DNA of 39,491 nucleotides from a virus, in the IMG/VR virus record IMGVR_UViG_3300035698_006555, positions 1-39,491 of that record. One strand, 5' to 3'. The translations under genes were made by a program, and so were the position numbers. Shown piece by piece: positions 29,354-38,077 of this stretch (the stretch's first letter is position 1; each line of letters begins with the position of its first letter). The notes beneath the pieces are model-generated. The model did no database searches. It saw nothing but the letters and a program-made list of their open reading frames with translations, and was not told where the DNA came from.

Positions 29354-31141
29354 ATGCCGGACGCAAAGACGATCCAGAAGCTGAAGCGCCGACAATCGAT
29401 CGCGAAGGGCGAACTGATCGTCCGCGTGAAGAAGGCCCAGGTCCGGATCGCAAAGAAGATCCAGGGACTTCGCCCGAACGACTTCCCGGTCTGGGACAAG
29501 AAATTCCGCGACTCCTTCTTCGGTCAAGTCGGATCCCACTATGAAGTCATAGGGAAAGAACTGGACGCCTGGGGGAAGGAACTGGCGGGAAAGACCGCCG
29601 TCGACTTCCATAAATCAGCGATCACTGACATCAAAAGCCTGACAGGGAAGGCCGTCAAGGGGTCCACGCTTCGCTTTTCACGGGCCCGCGTCAATCGATA
29701 CTGGGAAATCATTCACCCAGACAACACGCAACACCTAGCCGCGGTCTTCACGAACAAAATGGCCGCGACCGACATCCGGGCCCTTCGATCCGCTTTCCTG
29801 GACACGTATCGTCAACGGTCATTAGAATCCTGGTCCCAGGCTGAATTCCACAAGCGTCTATATTCCGCCTGGGAAGTCGTCGGCGGGAATCTGGGATCTC
29901 ATAAATTCGTCGACGCCGCGGGGCGCCCCTGGGCGAACGACCGTTATCTGTCGATGCTCACAAGGACGACGACGGCCCGCGTCGCCCGCGACTCCTATAT
30001 CGACACCCTGGTCCAGAATGGCGACGATCTGGCAAGGATAGGACCGTCCGGGGACTCCTGTCCGATCTGTCGCCGATGGATCGGGGTCATCATTTCCATT
30101 TCCGGCAAGGATCCGAAATATCCTTCTTATTCTCAAACCCTGGGGGCCGGGATGTGGCACCCGAATTGTGACTGTCTCATGTCCCGGATGGACGAAACGG
30201 TCCACGCGGAAGAGATCGAGAAACAGGCGGAATCCAAAAACGTCGACTGGAATGATCCGAAACAAATGAACCGCTATCGAAAATCGATCGGCCTTCCGAC
30301 GGTAGAGAGCCCGAAGGGGAAGGCCCCAGTGGCCCGGATCCCGATCCCGAAGCCGAAGCCGAAGGCGAAGGCGAAACGCAAGACCCCGATGACGGCGATC
30401 GAAGCGTCCCAGGCCCTGGTCGACGACGGGATCGCGAAGACGGCGGACCTGTCCAGACTGGACGACGTTCTGGCCGTCGACATCCATTCGACGCTGAAAG
30501 AACTCACCGACGAATTTAAGTCCTGGACTGAACGGCTTACGGAAGGGGCCGGGAAGCCCGTCGGGCATAAGTTATTATTAGTCGCCACGGGGGAGCGTCG
30601 CGCAAATGTGTATGCGTCTTGCAATCCTATTACGGGGGCAATGAATTTTAATGCTTCCGGTCTTATGAAGGACGCGAAGACATTCGGCAAGGGTTTCTCT
30701 AACGACATCGCGGCGGGCTTCCATCCCCCAGTGAAGGCCGGGGTTTCCTATGCGAAGGCGATCACGACACACGAATTCGGACACGCCCTTCTGAGTAAGG
30801 ATTTGATTTCAGGAAGTCGGGCGATGCGGATGAAACCGGATCCGCTTTTCGCCGAGATTAAATCGATCAAAAGGAAATACACGCGGCAAATGCACAAGAT
30901 GCAGCGACTATCGCGATCGACCCCTGGGCCGCGACCCTATCAGCCTGATCTTCCCCCGATCACCGAAGCCCAAGTCGCGGAAGGCAAGGCCTGGATGAAA
31001 AAGAACTACATTTCCGGGTATGGCGAAAAAAACCTTGACGAATTTGTGGCGGAAGCGTTCACTATGGCTAGATTGTCACCTGATCCGTCGCCTTTTGCTC
31101 TTCGGGTTTATGACATCATAAAGAAAGGCGCGGGCCGCTAA
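29354..31141 (+). CDS. MuF-like head protein with a C-terminal HExxH peptidase domain
   Basis: The 595-residue product has an N-terminal MuF head morphogenesis domain: LTRTTTARVARDSYIDTLVQ, Cys236-x2-Cys239 (CPICRRW) and WHPNCDC at 268-274. A Pro/Lys linker (PIPKPKPKAKAKRK, about 330-343) leads to a second domain with His473-Glu474-x2-His477 in THEFGHALL and Glu563/Glu567 in DEFVAEAF, a zinc peptidase site. Phages often attach toxin domains to MuF proteins, which are carried in the head and can be injected. Bases about 30570-31130 use more A/T-ending codons, so the C-terminal part may be transferred. It lies later in the head module than usual. Confidence 0.82.
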   Translation: MPDAKTIQKLKRRQSIAKGELIVRVKKAQVRIAKKIQGLRPNDFPVWDKKFRDSFFGQVGSHYEVIGKELDAWGKELAGKTAVDFHKSAITDIKSLTGKAVKGSTLRFSRARVNRYWEIIHPDNTQHLAAVFTNKMAATDIRALRSAFLDTYRQRSLESWSQAEFHKRLYSAWEVVGGNLGSHKFVDAAGRPWANDRYLSMLTRTTTARVARDSYIDTLVQNGDDLARIGPSGDSCPICRRWIGVIISISGKDPKYPSYSQTLGAGMWHPNCDCLMSRMDETVHAEEIEKQAESKNVDWNDPKQMNRYRKSIGLPTVESPKGKAPVARIPIPKPKPKAKAKRKTPMTAIEASQALVDDGIAKTADLSRLDDVLAVDIHSTLKELTDEFKSWTERLTEGAGKPVGHKLLLVATGERRANVYASCNPITGAMNFNASGLMKDAKTFGKGFSNDIAAGFHPPVKAGVSYAKAITTHEFGHALLSKDLISGSRAMRMKPDPLFAEIKSIKRKYTRQMHKMQRLSRSTPGPRPYQPDLPPITEAQVAEGKAWMKKNYISGYGEKNLDEFVAEAFTMARLSPDPSPFALRVYDIIKKGAGR

Positions 31142-31142
31142 A

Positions 31143-31334
31143 ATGGACGACAATGGTTTCCAGTGTATGGGATGCAAGCGACTGAAGCGCGATGCTTTGC
31201 CGTATTCATATCTATGCGAAGCCTTTCCCGATGGGATCCCGGACGCGATTGTCTTCGGGGACCACGACCACGCCGAACACTTCCCAGGGGACCACGGCCT
31301 GAAGTTGGACCCGATCGATCCCGTCGACGAATAA
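31143..31334 (+). CDS. Small conserved Cys-containing phage protein, 63 residues
   Basis: FQCMGCKRLKRD, a third Cys in YLCEAFPDGIPDAIVFGDHD, and HFPGDHGLKLDP follow the pattern of a short protein often found beside MuF or portal genes. It may bind zinc through Cys and His. Function unknown. It starts two bases after the MuF stop, so it is probably co-translated. Confidence 0.72.
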   Translation: MDDNGFQCMGCKRLKRDALPYSYLCEAFPDGIPDAIVFGDHDHAEHFPGDHGLKLDPIDPVDE

Positions 31335-31426
31335 AGCCTTGATTCCCCGGCGGCGAAGACCTACAGTCGACCATTGCATGGGCGATTCAGGAAAGGAACG
31401 GACAACCCCTTCCCGCCCCCGCAAAG

Positions 31427-31439
31427 CACACGAAAGGGG
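31427..31439 (+). promoter_or_regulatory. Early-type leader motif inside the head region
   Basis: CACACGAAAGGGG, seven bases before the ATG at 31446, is the same leader as before the nuclease gene at 13974 and resembles those before several other early genes. Here it precedes a small gene between head and neck genes. The 111-base gap holds no other clear feature. Confidence 0.6.
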
Positions 31440-31445
31440 ACCATC

Positions 31446-31751
31446 ATGGAAATTCACACGAAGGACGGGTTCTTTTCCGTCGTCCAGGACAGGGATGACG
31501 CGACCGTCGTCCTGGTCCGGGCCGGGATCCGGGAACACCTGGAAGCGATCCTGAAGACGAAGGAAGAACGGGCCGCGATCCAGGACACGCCGGGGGCCGA
31601 TCACGCCTTCCGGATCTTCATGGACCGGAAGACCTGGGTCCGATATGTCGCCGGGGCCGCGGGCCGGATCGATTACGAAACATTTCCCCAGGACACCGGG
31701 GATCCCAGGACGCCGGAATTCGGGGTCGCCTTCACGGGGGGCGAATCATGA
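31446..31751 (+). CDS. Conserved small protein, 101 residues, unknown function
   Basis: The pattern FFSVVQDRDDATVVLVRAGI followed by REHLEAIL, then DHAFRIFMDRKTWVRYVAG and IDYETFP is that of a widely distributed small protein in phages and bacteria. Its role is unknown. It starts after the CACACGAAAGGGG leader and overlaps the next gene by ATGA. It may belong to an accessory insert (31446-32864) between head and neck genes. Confidence 0.68.
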   Translation: MEIHTKDGFFSVVQDRDDATVVLVRAGIREHLEAILKTKEERAAIQDTPGADHAFRIFMDRKTWVRYVAGAAGRIDYETFPQDTGDPRTPEFGVAFTGGES

Positions 31752-32293
31752 ACCGTCAGGAACGCCGGAAAGAATTACGCCTTCAGACTAAAGCGCGGGC
31801 GAACGCGCGGATCGCGGTCGCGACCCAATTAACGAAGCTAAAGCGTGAAGTGACTGTCGACTGGTTGCAAGACCCTGGGGACCTTCAGTCTGTCATGGAA
31901 GCGGCGATCGCGAAGAAGGCCTTCGACACCCTGGTCGTCGCATACGCCGCGGCGATCATCATCGAAGGGCCGAATGGCCTTGTCGACTGGGACCGGATCC
32001 ACAAGTTGACGGGGAAAGCCTGGGCCTTCCCGAACGTCGACGAAGTCCTGAAGGAACGGGCCTGGAAGCATATCGCGACGGCGAAGAAGCGCCAAACCGT
32101 CATGAAGCGGAACGGGCGGTCCCCCATGACGCCCGAAGACGTCAAGGCAAGCGACGACAAGGCCGCGAAGACGAAGGCCGTCCTGGGCGACGTGGGGAGC
32201 TGTCTCGCTTACGTGATCGCCGGGATCCTGGTCTTCATCGGGATCCGGTTTGTCTGGGTCGTCATCCGCGCGATTCTGGGAAGGTGGATCTAA
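31748..32293 (+). CDS. Protein with a C-terminal membrane span, 181 residues
   Basis: The N-terminus is basic and helical, starting MNRQERRKELRLQTKARANA. The centre contains a hydrophobic AFDTLVVAYAAAIIIEGPNG, perhaps a buried helix. A membrane segment spans about 153-175 (AYVIAGILVFIGIRFVWVV). No family was recognised. It lies in the accessory insert between head and neck genes and overlaps neighbours at both ends. A holin or exclusion role is possible but unsupported. Confidence 0.62.
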   Translation: MNRQERRKELRLQTKARANARIAVATQLTKLKREVTVDWLQDPGDLQSVMEAAIAKKAFDTLVVAYAAAIIIEGPNGLVDWDRIHKLTGKAWAFPNVDEVLKERAWKHIATAKKRQTVMKRNGRSPMTPEDVKASDDKAAKTKAVLGDVGSCLAYVIAGILVFIGIRFVWVVIRAILGRWI

Positions 32294-32514
32294 TGGCCGC
32301 GGCAATTCGCGACGCGATAGGGATCCCCGACTGGGTCGCCGAATTGATTGGCAGACCGAAGGCCGAAATCATGTCTGTCGATCTTCGCTTCCGGCGTGAT
32401 TCCTTCCCGGAAGCCGACATCCGGACGGTCCCGATGACCGACGGGGATCCGCCGGACGGGGTCCTGGTCCGCTATCAAATGTTCGAGATCCCAAAAGACG
32501 GGAATCCATCATGA
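32293..32514 (+). CDS. Small protein, 73 residues, unknown function
   Basis: Starts in a TAATG overlap at 32293 (an in-frame GTG lies at 32284). The product is acidic, with a helix (AAAIRDAIGIPDWVAELIG) and a strand region (EIMSVDLRFRRD). No known motif. It overlaps the next gene, an HNH protein, by ATGA. Confidence 0.6.
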   Translation: MAAAIRDAIGIPDWVAELIGRPKAEIMSVDLRFRRDSFPEADIRTVPMTDGDPPDGVLVRYQMFEIPKDGNPS

Positions 32515-32864
32515 AACGCATGGACGCGGTTTGTCATCCCCTGATCGCGATGGATCTGGACTTCGTTGTCCGACATCCGGTCGTCGCCGCGAAGGATCCG
32601 CGGACCGCCTGGGCGACGCGGAAGGCAATGAAGGCCTATCGGGAAGATCATCCGGTATGCGAATGGGACGGGAGAACGACGCCCGTCGAAGTCCATCACG
32701 TCATCCCGATCCACGTCCGCCCGGATCTGGCCGCGGATCCGGACAACTTCTGTTCCCTGGGGGCCCGCCGGAATCATTTCGTCATAGGACACCCCGGCGG
32801 ATGGAAGAAATGGACGCGGAATCTTCATTACCTGATCGAAGTACGAAGGATTGAACGACCCTGA
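32511..32864 (+). CDS. HNH endonuclease-like protein
   Basis: The 117-residue product has CEWDGRTTPVEVHHVIPIHV, giving Cys50 and the His62-His63 pair, then NFCSLGARRNHFVIGH, which supplies the Asn and last His of the HNH fold. Small HNH proteins near phage terminase or neck genes can help packaging or act as free-standing homing nucleases. It overlaps the preceding gene by ATGA. Confidence 0.75.
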   Translation: MKRMDAVCHPLIAMDLDFVVRHPVVAAKDPRTAWATRKAMKAYREDHPVCEWDGRTTPVEVHHVIPIHVRPDLAADPDNFCSLGARRNHFVIGHPGGWKKWTRNLHYLIEVRRIERP

Positions 32865-32938
32865 CGCCCCAGGCGTCCGCTATCGCCTTTCTCCTGTCCC
32901 GGACGTGCAAACACCCGCGGGACGCCCCGGACGCCCTG

Positions 32939-32966
32939 ACGGAAATCCTGGCCTTATTCGAAAGGG
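32939..32966 (+). promoter_or_regulatory. Structural-gene leader repeat, copy 4
   Basis: ACGGAAATCCTGGCC differs from copy 1 at the first base and is followed by TTATTC and GAAAGGGG. The next gene starts at 32973. Upstream, 32861-32989 is an open frame without ATG that would encode this motif as Thr-Glu-Ile-Leu-Ala. Confidence 0.62.
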
Positions 32967-32972
32967 GTCGGG

Positions 32973-33482
32973 ATGATAGGAATGAATGAGGATTTTGCGG
33001 TCACGCTGGTCGGGCTGGATGAAGCCTTCCGGATCCTGAATTCGATTTCTTCCAACTCTGAAAAGGTCATGGCGCGGACCATGTATCGGATCGCGGCACT
33101 GAACCGCGACGCGATCCGCCTGAAGTACACACCCAGATCCCCGACGATCGAAGACACGAAAGCGGGAAGCGGGGCGGGGACAATCTCCAAGACGCCGTCG
33201 AATCATAAACGGGTCCATCCTGGGGGACTCGAAAGGGCGATCGAATTCGCGTCATCGGCCCAGGAAGCATCTATCTACGTCGCCGCGAACTCTGAAGCCG
33301 GGGCCTATGCCTTCGTGATCCATGAACTGAAGGGGATCAAATGGCACAAGCGCGGCCTGGGCACGATCAGTAAAGGCCCGAAGGCGGACGACGACTTCAT
33401 CCCCAGGGGGATCGTCGACCACGCGACGCAATCTTTCGCGATCCTGTCCGACGCCCAAACAAAAGCACTAAAGGCAATATAA
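32973..33482 (+). CDS. Neck/tail-completion protein, HK97 gp10-like
   Basis: The 169-residue product has an N-terminal DFAVTLVGLDEAFRILNSIS, a middle MARTMYRIAALNRDAIRLKY and later GGLERAIEFASSAQEASIYV and AYAFVIHELKGIKW, which fits the gp10/minor-tail joining family by order and content. It comes directly before the probable tail terminator. An alternative start at 32982 would remove three residues. Confidence 0.6.
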   Translation: MIGMNEDFAVTLVGLDEAFRILNSISSNSEKVMARTMYRIAALNRDAIRLKYTPRSPTIEDTKAGSGAGTISKTPSNHKRVHPGGLERAIEFASSAQEASIYVAANSEAGAYAFVIHELKGIKWHKRGLGTISKGPKADDDFIPRGIVDHATQSFAILSDAQTKALKAI

Positions 33483-33483
33483 G

Positions 33484-33999
33484 ATGACACTAGCATATGA
33501 CCCGACAAGCTTCACGACGGCGAAGCGACTGGTCTTCGAAAGACTGGTCGCGTCGACTGGGACCCTGACGTCCCTTCCCGGATGGACGGCGAAGAACGGA
33601 AAGAATTCCTACAACGGATTTCTTCCCCCGGCATTCGATATATGGGCGATCACCTTCGGGGGCGGGGGCGACGTCCGCCAAACATGGAACACGGTCCCCT
33701 GGGCCCTTCACATGAATGCAGACATCGAAGGGCAATTCCGGGAACAACCGACGGCGGACGAAGTCGGAATGAGACTGGTCGAAGGCCTGGGCGCCGGAAT
33801 GAGATGGATAAACGACGCCGGGGTCCAGGTCGCCCAGACAAGTCCGCACCGGATCCAAGCTTTCCGGATGCGATCGGGCGGGAATCTGGATGTCTTCCTG
33901 GGTCACAAACAGATCGCGAACGAAGCTGAAGCGGCCCTGGTCTGGATCATGAAGATCGGATGTGAAATCGTTTTCAATACAGGGACCGACGCCGCATGA
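33484..33999 (+). CDS. Probable tail terminator or neck protein, 171 residues
   Basis: Position between the gp10-like gene and the tail-tube candidate suggests a terminator. The product has a helical start (SFTTAKRLVFERLVASTGTL), a central strand region with WAITFGGGGDVRQTW and WALHMNADIEGQF, and a helix-strand end (EAEAALVWIMKIGCEIVF). No specific family motif. Starts one base after the previous stop. Confidence 0.55.
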   Translation: MTLAYDPTSFTTAKRLVFERLVASTGTLTSLPGWTAKNGKNSYNGFLPPAFDIWAITFGGGGDVRQTWNTVPWALHMNADIEGQFREQPTADEVGMRLVEGLGAGMRWINDAGVQVAQTSPHRIQAFRMRSGGNLDVFLGHKQIANEAEAALVWIMKIGCEIVFNTGTDAA

Positions 34000-34027
34000 T
34001 CGGAAATCCTGGCCGTCACTGAAAGGA
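34000..34027 (+). promoter_or_regulatory. Structural-gene leader repeat, copy 3
   Basis: The 28 bases are identical to those at 1951-1978: TCGGAAATCCTGGCC, GTCACT and GAAAGGA. It begins directly after the stop codon at 33997-33999, and the next gene starts at 34038. Confidence 0.7.
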
Positions 34028-34037
34028 TCTTGACTAT

Positions 34038-34397
34038 ATGTCGATCACCCTGAACTTAGATATAGCGATGGACTCCGTCGTCGACGGACTGGACACCGAA
34101 CATATCGGCCCGTTGAACCTGACGATCGACACCGGGGACGATCTTGTCCGGAAGCGCGTCACGCTGTCTGCTACAAAGTGGACAACTCTGGACGCCGGGG
34201 AAGTCGGGACGCCCTGGGGATGGGTCCTTTTCAACGTCGGGGACGATTCAATCGAAGTCGGATTCGGGCAAGGGGTCAAGATGACCCTGGAATCGGGCGG
34301 GCTTCCTGGAATGTGGACAGGATCATCTATCCCCTACGCGAAGGGATCGTCGGCGGATTCGAAGCTTTTATATATCGCGATCATAGTCATCGCATAG
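34038..34397 (+). CDS. Beta-rich structural protein, 119 residues
   Basis: Mostly strand-forming (SITLNLDIAMDSV, LNLTIDTGDD, WGWVLFNVGDDSIEVGFGQG), ending in hydrophobic KLLYIAIIVIA. It could be a small tail or decoration subunit. It follows an identical leader to that of the fibre gene at 1988, suggesting similar translation control. No family was recognised. Confidence 0.6.
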   Translation: MSITLNLDIAMDSVVDGLDTEHIGPLNLTIDTGDDLVRKRVTLSATKWTTLDAGEVGTPWGWVLFNVGDDSIEVGFGQGVKMTLESGGLPGMWTGSSIPYAKGSSADSKLLYIAIIVIA

Positions 34398-34425
34398 AAC
34401 GGGAAACCGAAAGGAAGGCAATCAA

Positions 34426-35088
34426 ATGTCAGAAGTACATATAGCAACGACGGACCCCCTGGGACTCGGATCAATAGTCGGCGGGCCGATCAACGTCACG
34501 GATATTTCAGGCGGACCCCGATCTGACTTTCTGGAAGTCGCGGGGGGGGACGGAAAATTCATCCAGTCCGCCCTGGTCGCCCTTCGCCCTGTCGAAGAAT
34601 GGTCGATCCAATATGAATTACTCGACACGGCGTCCTTTTCCATCGCCTTCGGGGCAATGGTAAACACAAACTATCTGGTCACGTCCTTTTCAGCGTCTTG
34701 CGGGCCGGATTCGTATCCGACTGTGAGCGTGACTGTCTTGAAACCGTCCGCCGCGGCGAAGGTGAAGGCATACGGATCATCGATCACCCAGACGCTAACC
34801 GGGGGCTTCGGGATTGTGGAGAAATTCGGGGCGACCGCGACGGAAGCTTTCGTGTCGTCATCTTGTAATATCACGATGCAAACCCTGGAAGCTATGGGCG
34901 AAACCGACGGCGACTTCATGGCCGCGGGTCTGTACCATTATGGATTCAAGCGGGAAGTGTCCATCGAAGCCTATTCAGCGATCACAACCCCGGCGGCGAA
35001 TCAAGTCACGGACACGGACATCCGCGAAAGCCGGGACGGATGGAAGATATTTGCGGCGAACTACTGGTCCTACCTGGACGCAAGCTAA
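34426..35088 (+). CDS. Major tail (tube) protein candidate
   Basis: The 220-residue product is beta-rich, of usual length for a siphophage tail tube subunit, and lies between neck genes and the chaperone/tape-measure pair. Motif-like stretches are LGLGSIVGGPINVTDISGGP and SFSASCGPDSYPTVSVTVL. A later AGLYHYGFKREVSIEAYS may be the tube-interface strand pair. Assignment rests on order and size, since no signature is decisive. Confidence 0.55.
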   Translation: MSEVHIATTDPLGLGSIVGGPINVTDISGGPRSDFLEVAGGDGKFIQSALVALRPVEEWSIQYELLDTASFSIAFGAMVNTNYLVTSFSASCGPDSYPTVSVTVLKPSAAAKVKAYGSSITQTLTGGFGIVEKFGATATEAFVSSSCNITMQTLEAMGETDGDFMAAGLYHYGFKREVSIEAYSAITTPAANQVTDTDIRESRDGWKIFAANYWSYLDAS

Positions 35089-35103
35089 AAGGCCTGGGGA
35101 TGA

Positions 35104-35913
35104 ATGAATCCGCTTTTGCTTTCAGCTATCCGCGAACTGAAGAACGCCCATGGGGTCGCACTTGATCCCCTGGTCGATCTTCAGCATATCCTCACACTCA
35201 AAGAACTAGCCGATCGCGTCATCCACGTCCAGAAGGACATCCACGCCGAAGCCCTTCTTCATCCTGTCCGGTACGTCCCCGGCGTGACACTCCGTCGCCT
35301 ATCGATCGGGGCCCACACCTTTCTTCAGGACGAAGTCGCGGAATGGTACGCCCCCGAATCCCCCTGGACCGCCTATTCCTTCGCGTACTGTCATGCCCAC
35401 GTCGACACCCCCGCGGGGATCTGGGAACATATGGGATCCCCCAGGACATGGAAGAAGGCCCTGAAGCGATGGAAGAAGACCCTGGAATGTTCCGACGCGG
35501 AACTGTTCACGGCGGTCGTCGCCTTCCAGAATGAAACCGATGACCTGGACGACCTTCTTCAACGCCTGGGCGAAGTCAAGAAACCCGATCCGGAAGCGAA
35601 CGGCGAAGCCGGATCCGGAAACATGGGATCCCTGGTCGAATTGTTGTCGGCGACATATAGCGCGGTCGTCCCGGAAGGGATGACCCCCGCCGAATATTGG
35701 ATCTGGAAAGTTCCCATGGATGAAGTCGGGCTATTCGCGACCGCATACCTGGACCGAACCGACATGGAAGACCGAAAGAAAGAACTACCAGGGAAGCATT
35801 CTTCCGCCCAGGATCCGGACAAGACATATATTCGGGCGCATCGCGCACTGAAGATGTATGTCCAGAAGATCGTCGACAAAAAGAAGGGGGGCGAAAATGC
35901 CGTCGGGGAATAA
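35104..35913 (+). CDS. Tail assembly chaperone-like protein, 269 residues
   Basis: It lies directly before the tape measure and overlaps it by 17 bases, the position of tail assembly chaperones. The sequence is helical and acidic in the centre (ETDDLDDLLQRLGEVKKPDP) with a C-terminal helix ELLSATYSAVVPEGMTPAEY and a basic end. Unlike typical pairs made by programmed frameshift, both halves are in one frame, and I found no clear slippery site. Function by position. Confidence 0.55.
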   Translation: MNPLLLSAIRELKNAHGVALDPLVDLQHILTLKELADRVIHVQKDIHAEALLHPVRYVPGVTLRRLSIGAHTFLQDEVAEWYAPESPWTAYSFAYCHAHVDTPAGIWEHMGSPRTWKKALKRWKKTLECSDAELFTAVVAFQNETDDLDDLLQRLGEVKKPDPEANGEAGSGNMGSLVELLSATYSAVVPEGMTPAEYWIWKVPMDEVGLFATAYLDRTDMEDRKKELPGKHSSAQDPDKTYIRAHRALKMYVQKIVDKKKGGENAVGE

Positions 35914-38077
35914 GACTCTTGAATTCAAAATATGGGCGACGAATCACGTCCGCCGCGGGGCCCAGGCCGCGAAGCGCGAAATGGCGGGGCTGAAGCGGGT
36001 CGCGAAAAGTCTGACCGCCGTCGGGCGGGGTCTGGGACGGGCATGGAAGGGCGTCCGATCTACCTTCCTGAAGGTCGCCGCGGGCTTCGCGATCGTCGCG
36101 GGCGCCCTGGCGATCACGCTGAAAAAAGCCTTCATGTTCGAACGCTTCACGATCCAATTCAAGGTTTTATTCCGCGACATGGATCGGGCGAAAGCTCACA
36201 TGAAGTCACTGGCCGAATTCTCCGCGAAGACTCCTTTCCAGATCGGGGATCTTGCCAAGGCGTCAAGACAGTTGATTGTCTTCACGGACGACGTCATGTC
36301 CACGACCGCGGCCCTGACGCTTGTTGGCGACGCCGCGGCGGCAACGGGTAACGACATAAGCGCCGTCGCGTTGTGGACCGCTAGGGCCTATTCACTGATC
36401 AAGGGCGGGCAACCATTCGGCGAAGCGGCCCTTCGCCTTCAGGAAATGGCGCTTCTGTCATCGAAGGCGCGGGCGGAAATGGAAAGGCTGATTAAAGCCG
36501 GGGCCCCAGTCGGACAAGTCTGGGCGATCCTATCCGGCGAACTGGATCGCTTCACTGGGGGAATGCAGGAAGCCGCGATGACAGGCGAAGGCCTGACGTC
36601 GACCCTTCGGGATAATCTGGGTCTTGCCCTGGCGGAATTCGGCAACGTCTTCATGGAAGACGCGAAGGGCGGGATCCAGGGGCTGATCGAATGGCTTCAG
36701 AAGCTGAAGAACGACGGGACGATCAAAGCCTGGGCGGAACAAGCTCGCGAACTGATAGGACTAACCGCGGAAGTCGCGAAGGCTATTTCCGGGGCGTCGG
36801 GCGACGACAAGCGGACGAAGGCGATGGAAGGCATCGTCGAAATGATCGCCGGGGCTTTCCAGTGGGGGGCGGGATTGGCCGTCGACGTGCTGATCAAGGC
36901 GGCGCCACTGATCGGGGACCTACTGGGGGCCGCGGCGGCCAAGCTTGCGATGTCCCCGATCAAGAATGCCGCCGAAAGAAGCATAGCGTCGGAACAAGTC
37001 CTGGACGAAATGAAGGCGGAAGAAGCGGCGGGACAGAAAAAGCACAAAGGCGCTTTTGGGTCCATGATCGGGACGACGGAATATAAGCAACGAGTCGAAG
37101 CAAGACGTAAAGAAATTCATAATACGATGCTTCGCGAAAAAGGCGAAAGCGCCGTCGTCGGGGACACCTGGACGGAAAGAGGGAAATCAAGAGTTGAAAA
37201 TGCGAAGGTGAAGCTTGGAAGCCTGGGCCTCACGGATGAACAGAAGGCCGCAAGGAACGCACACGCGGGGGCGACTGAAGCGGCGCGGGCGACGCGGATG
37301 AAGGCGATCGGGGAAGCGAAAAAAGAAGTCAAAGCGGCGGATCCGAAAGATCAGGGGAACCTGATGAAAGCGTTCCAGGAACTGATCCACAAGATGGATG
37401 CGTCCGGCGCCGGACCGAAGTCGGGAACATATCAGGACATCTTCGACGATTACAAAGAAGCGCGGGCGGGCAAGGCGCGACAACGTAAAAAAGAACAGGA
37501 AGACATGGCGGCGACTGAACTTGTGAACGCCGGACTACGGAAGGAAGAATCCGCCAAACTGTTCAAAGAGGGGAACGGAAAAGAAGCGTACAAGCGGGCC
37601 CGCGAGAAACTAGGGCACGATCCGAAATCGTCCGTTGATTGGCTCACGATCACGAAGGCAATGAAAAAGGCCCTTGTGAAGATCGCGTCGGAAAAAGAAG
37701 CGGAAACGGAACGTGTCAAAACAAAAACCGAATCCCTGGCCGAACGGAAGCGGCGCTTCGCGGTTTCTTTGATGTCCCCTGAGAATCAGAAGAAGGCGAC
37801 CGAAAAGAATATCGCGGACCTGAAAGACCAGCGGGCGAAGGCGACGGATCCAGAAACGAAGATCGACCTGGGGACGAAGATCCAGGACGAAATGGAACGC
37901 CTTCAGGGGATCCAGGGGAAGAACGCCCGGAAGACTATCGGCCTGGGCGAGATCTTTACGCGGATACACGGACAGGGGCAAGGATCGAAGGATCCCGCCA
38001 TTCAACAGGTCGACCTATTGCGTGAAGTCAAAGGGATCCTGAAATCGATCGAAGGCAAAGGGGGGATGAATCCATGA
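35897..38077 (+). CDS. Tail tape measure protein
   Basis: The 726-residue product begins after GGGGGGCGAAA at 35897. It has a basic N-terminus, a first hydrophobic segment (about 57-75, VAAGFAIVAGALAITLKKAF), the conserved region FRDMDRAKAHMKSLAEFSAK, then TPFQIGDLAKASRQLI, TGNDISAVALWTARAY and TSTLRDNLGLALAEFGNVF, characteristic of tape measures, and a second hydrophobic region at about 310-350. The long charged helical C-terminal half follows. It sets tail length, implying a fairly short siphovirus tail. It is the longest gene wholly inside the window. Confidence 0.87.
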   Translation: MPSGNKTLEFKIWATNHVRRGAQAAKREMAGLKRVAKSLTAVGRGLGRAWKGVRSTFLKVAAGFAIVAGALAITLKKAFMFERFTIQFKVLFRDMDRAKAHMKSLAEFSAKTPFQIGDLAKASRQLIVFTDDVMSTTAALTLVGDAAAATGNDISAVALWTARAYSLIKGGQPFGEAALRLQEMALLSSKARAEMERLIKAGAPVGQVWAILSGELDRFTGGMQEAAMTGEGLTSTLRDNLGLALAEFGNVFMEDAKGGIQGLIEWLQKLKNDGTIKAWAEQARELIGLTAEVAKAISGASGDDKRTKAMEGIVEMIAGAFQWGAGLAVDVLIKAAPLIGDLLGAAAAKLAMSPIKNAAERSIASEQVLDEMKAEEAAGQKKHKGAFGSMIGTTEYKQRVEARRKEIHNTMLREKGESAVVGDTWTERGKSRVENAKVKLGSLGLTDEQKAARNAHAGATEAARATRMKAIGEAKKEVKAADPKDQGNLMKAFQELIHKMDASGAGPKSGTYQDIFDDYKEARAGKARQRKKEQEDMAATELVNAGLRKEESAKLFKEGNGKEAYKRAREKLGHDPKSSVDWLTITKAMKKALVKIASEKEAETERVKTKTESLAERKRRFAVSLMSPENQKKATEKNIADLKDQRAKATDPETKIDLGTKIQDEMERLQGIQGKNARKTIGLGEIFTRIHGQGQGSKDPAIQQVDLLREVKGILKSIEGKGGMNP

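Noticed and set aside
35104-35913. Programmed frameshift in the tail chaperone gene
   Set aside because: Both parts are in one frame and I found no convincing slippery heptamer with a downstream structure.
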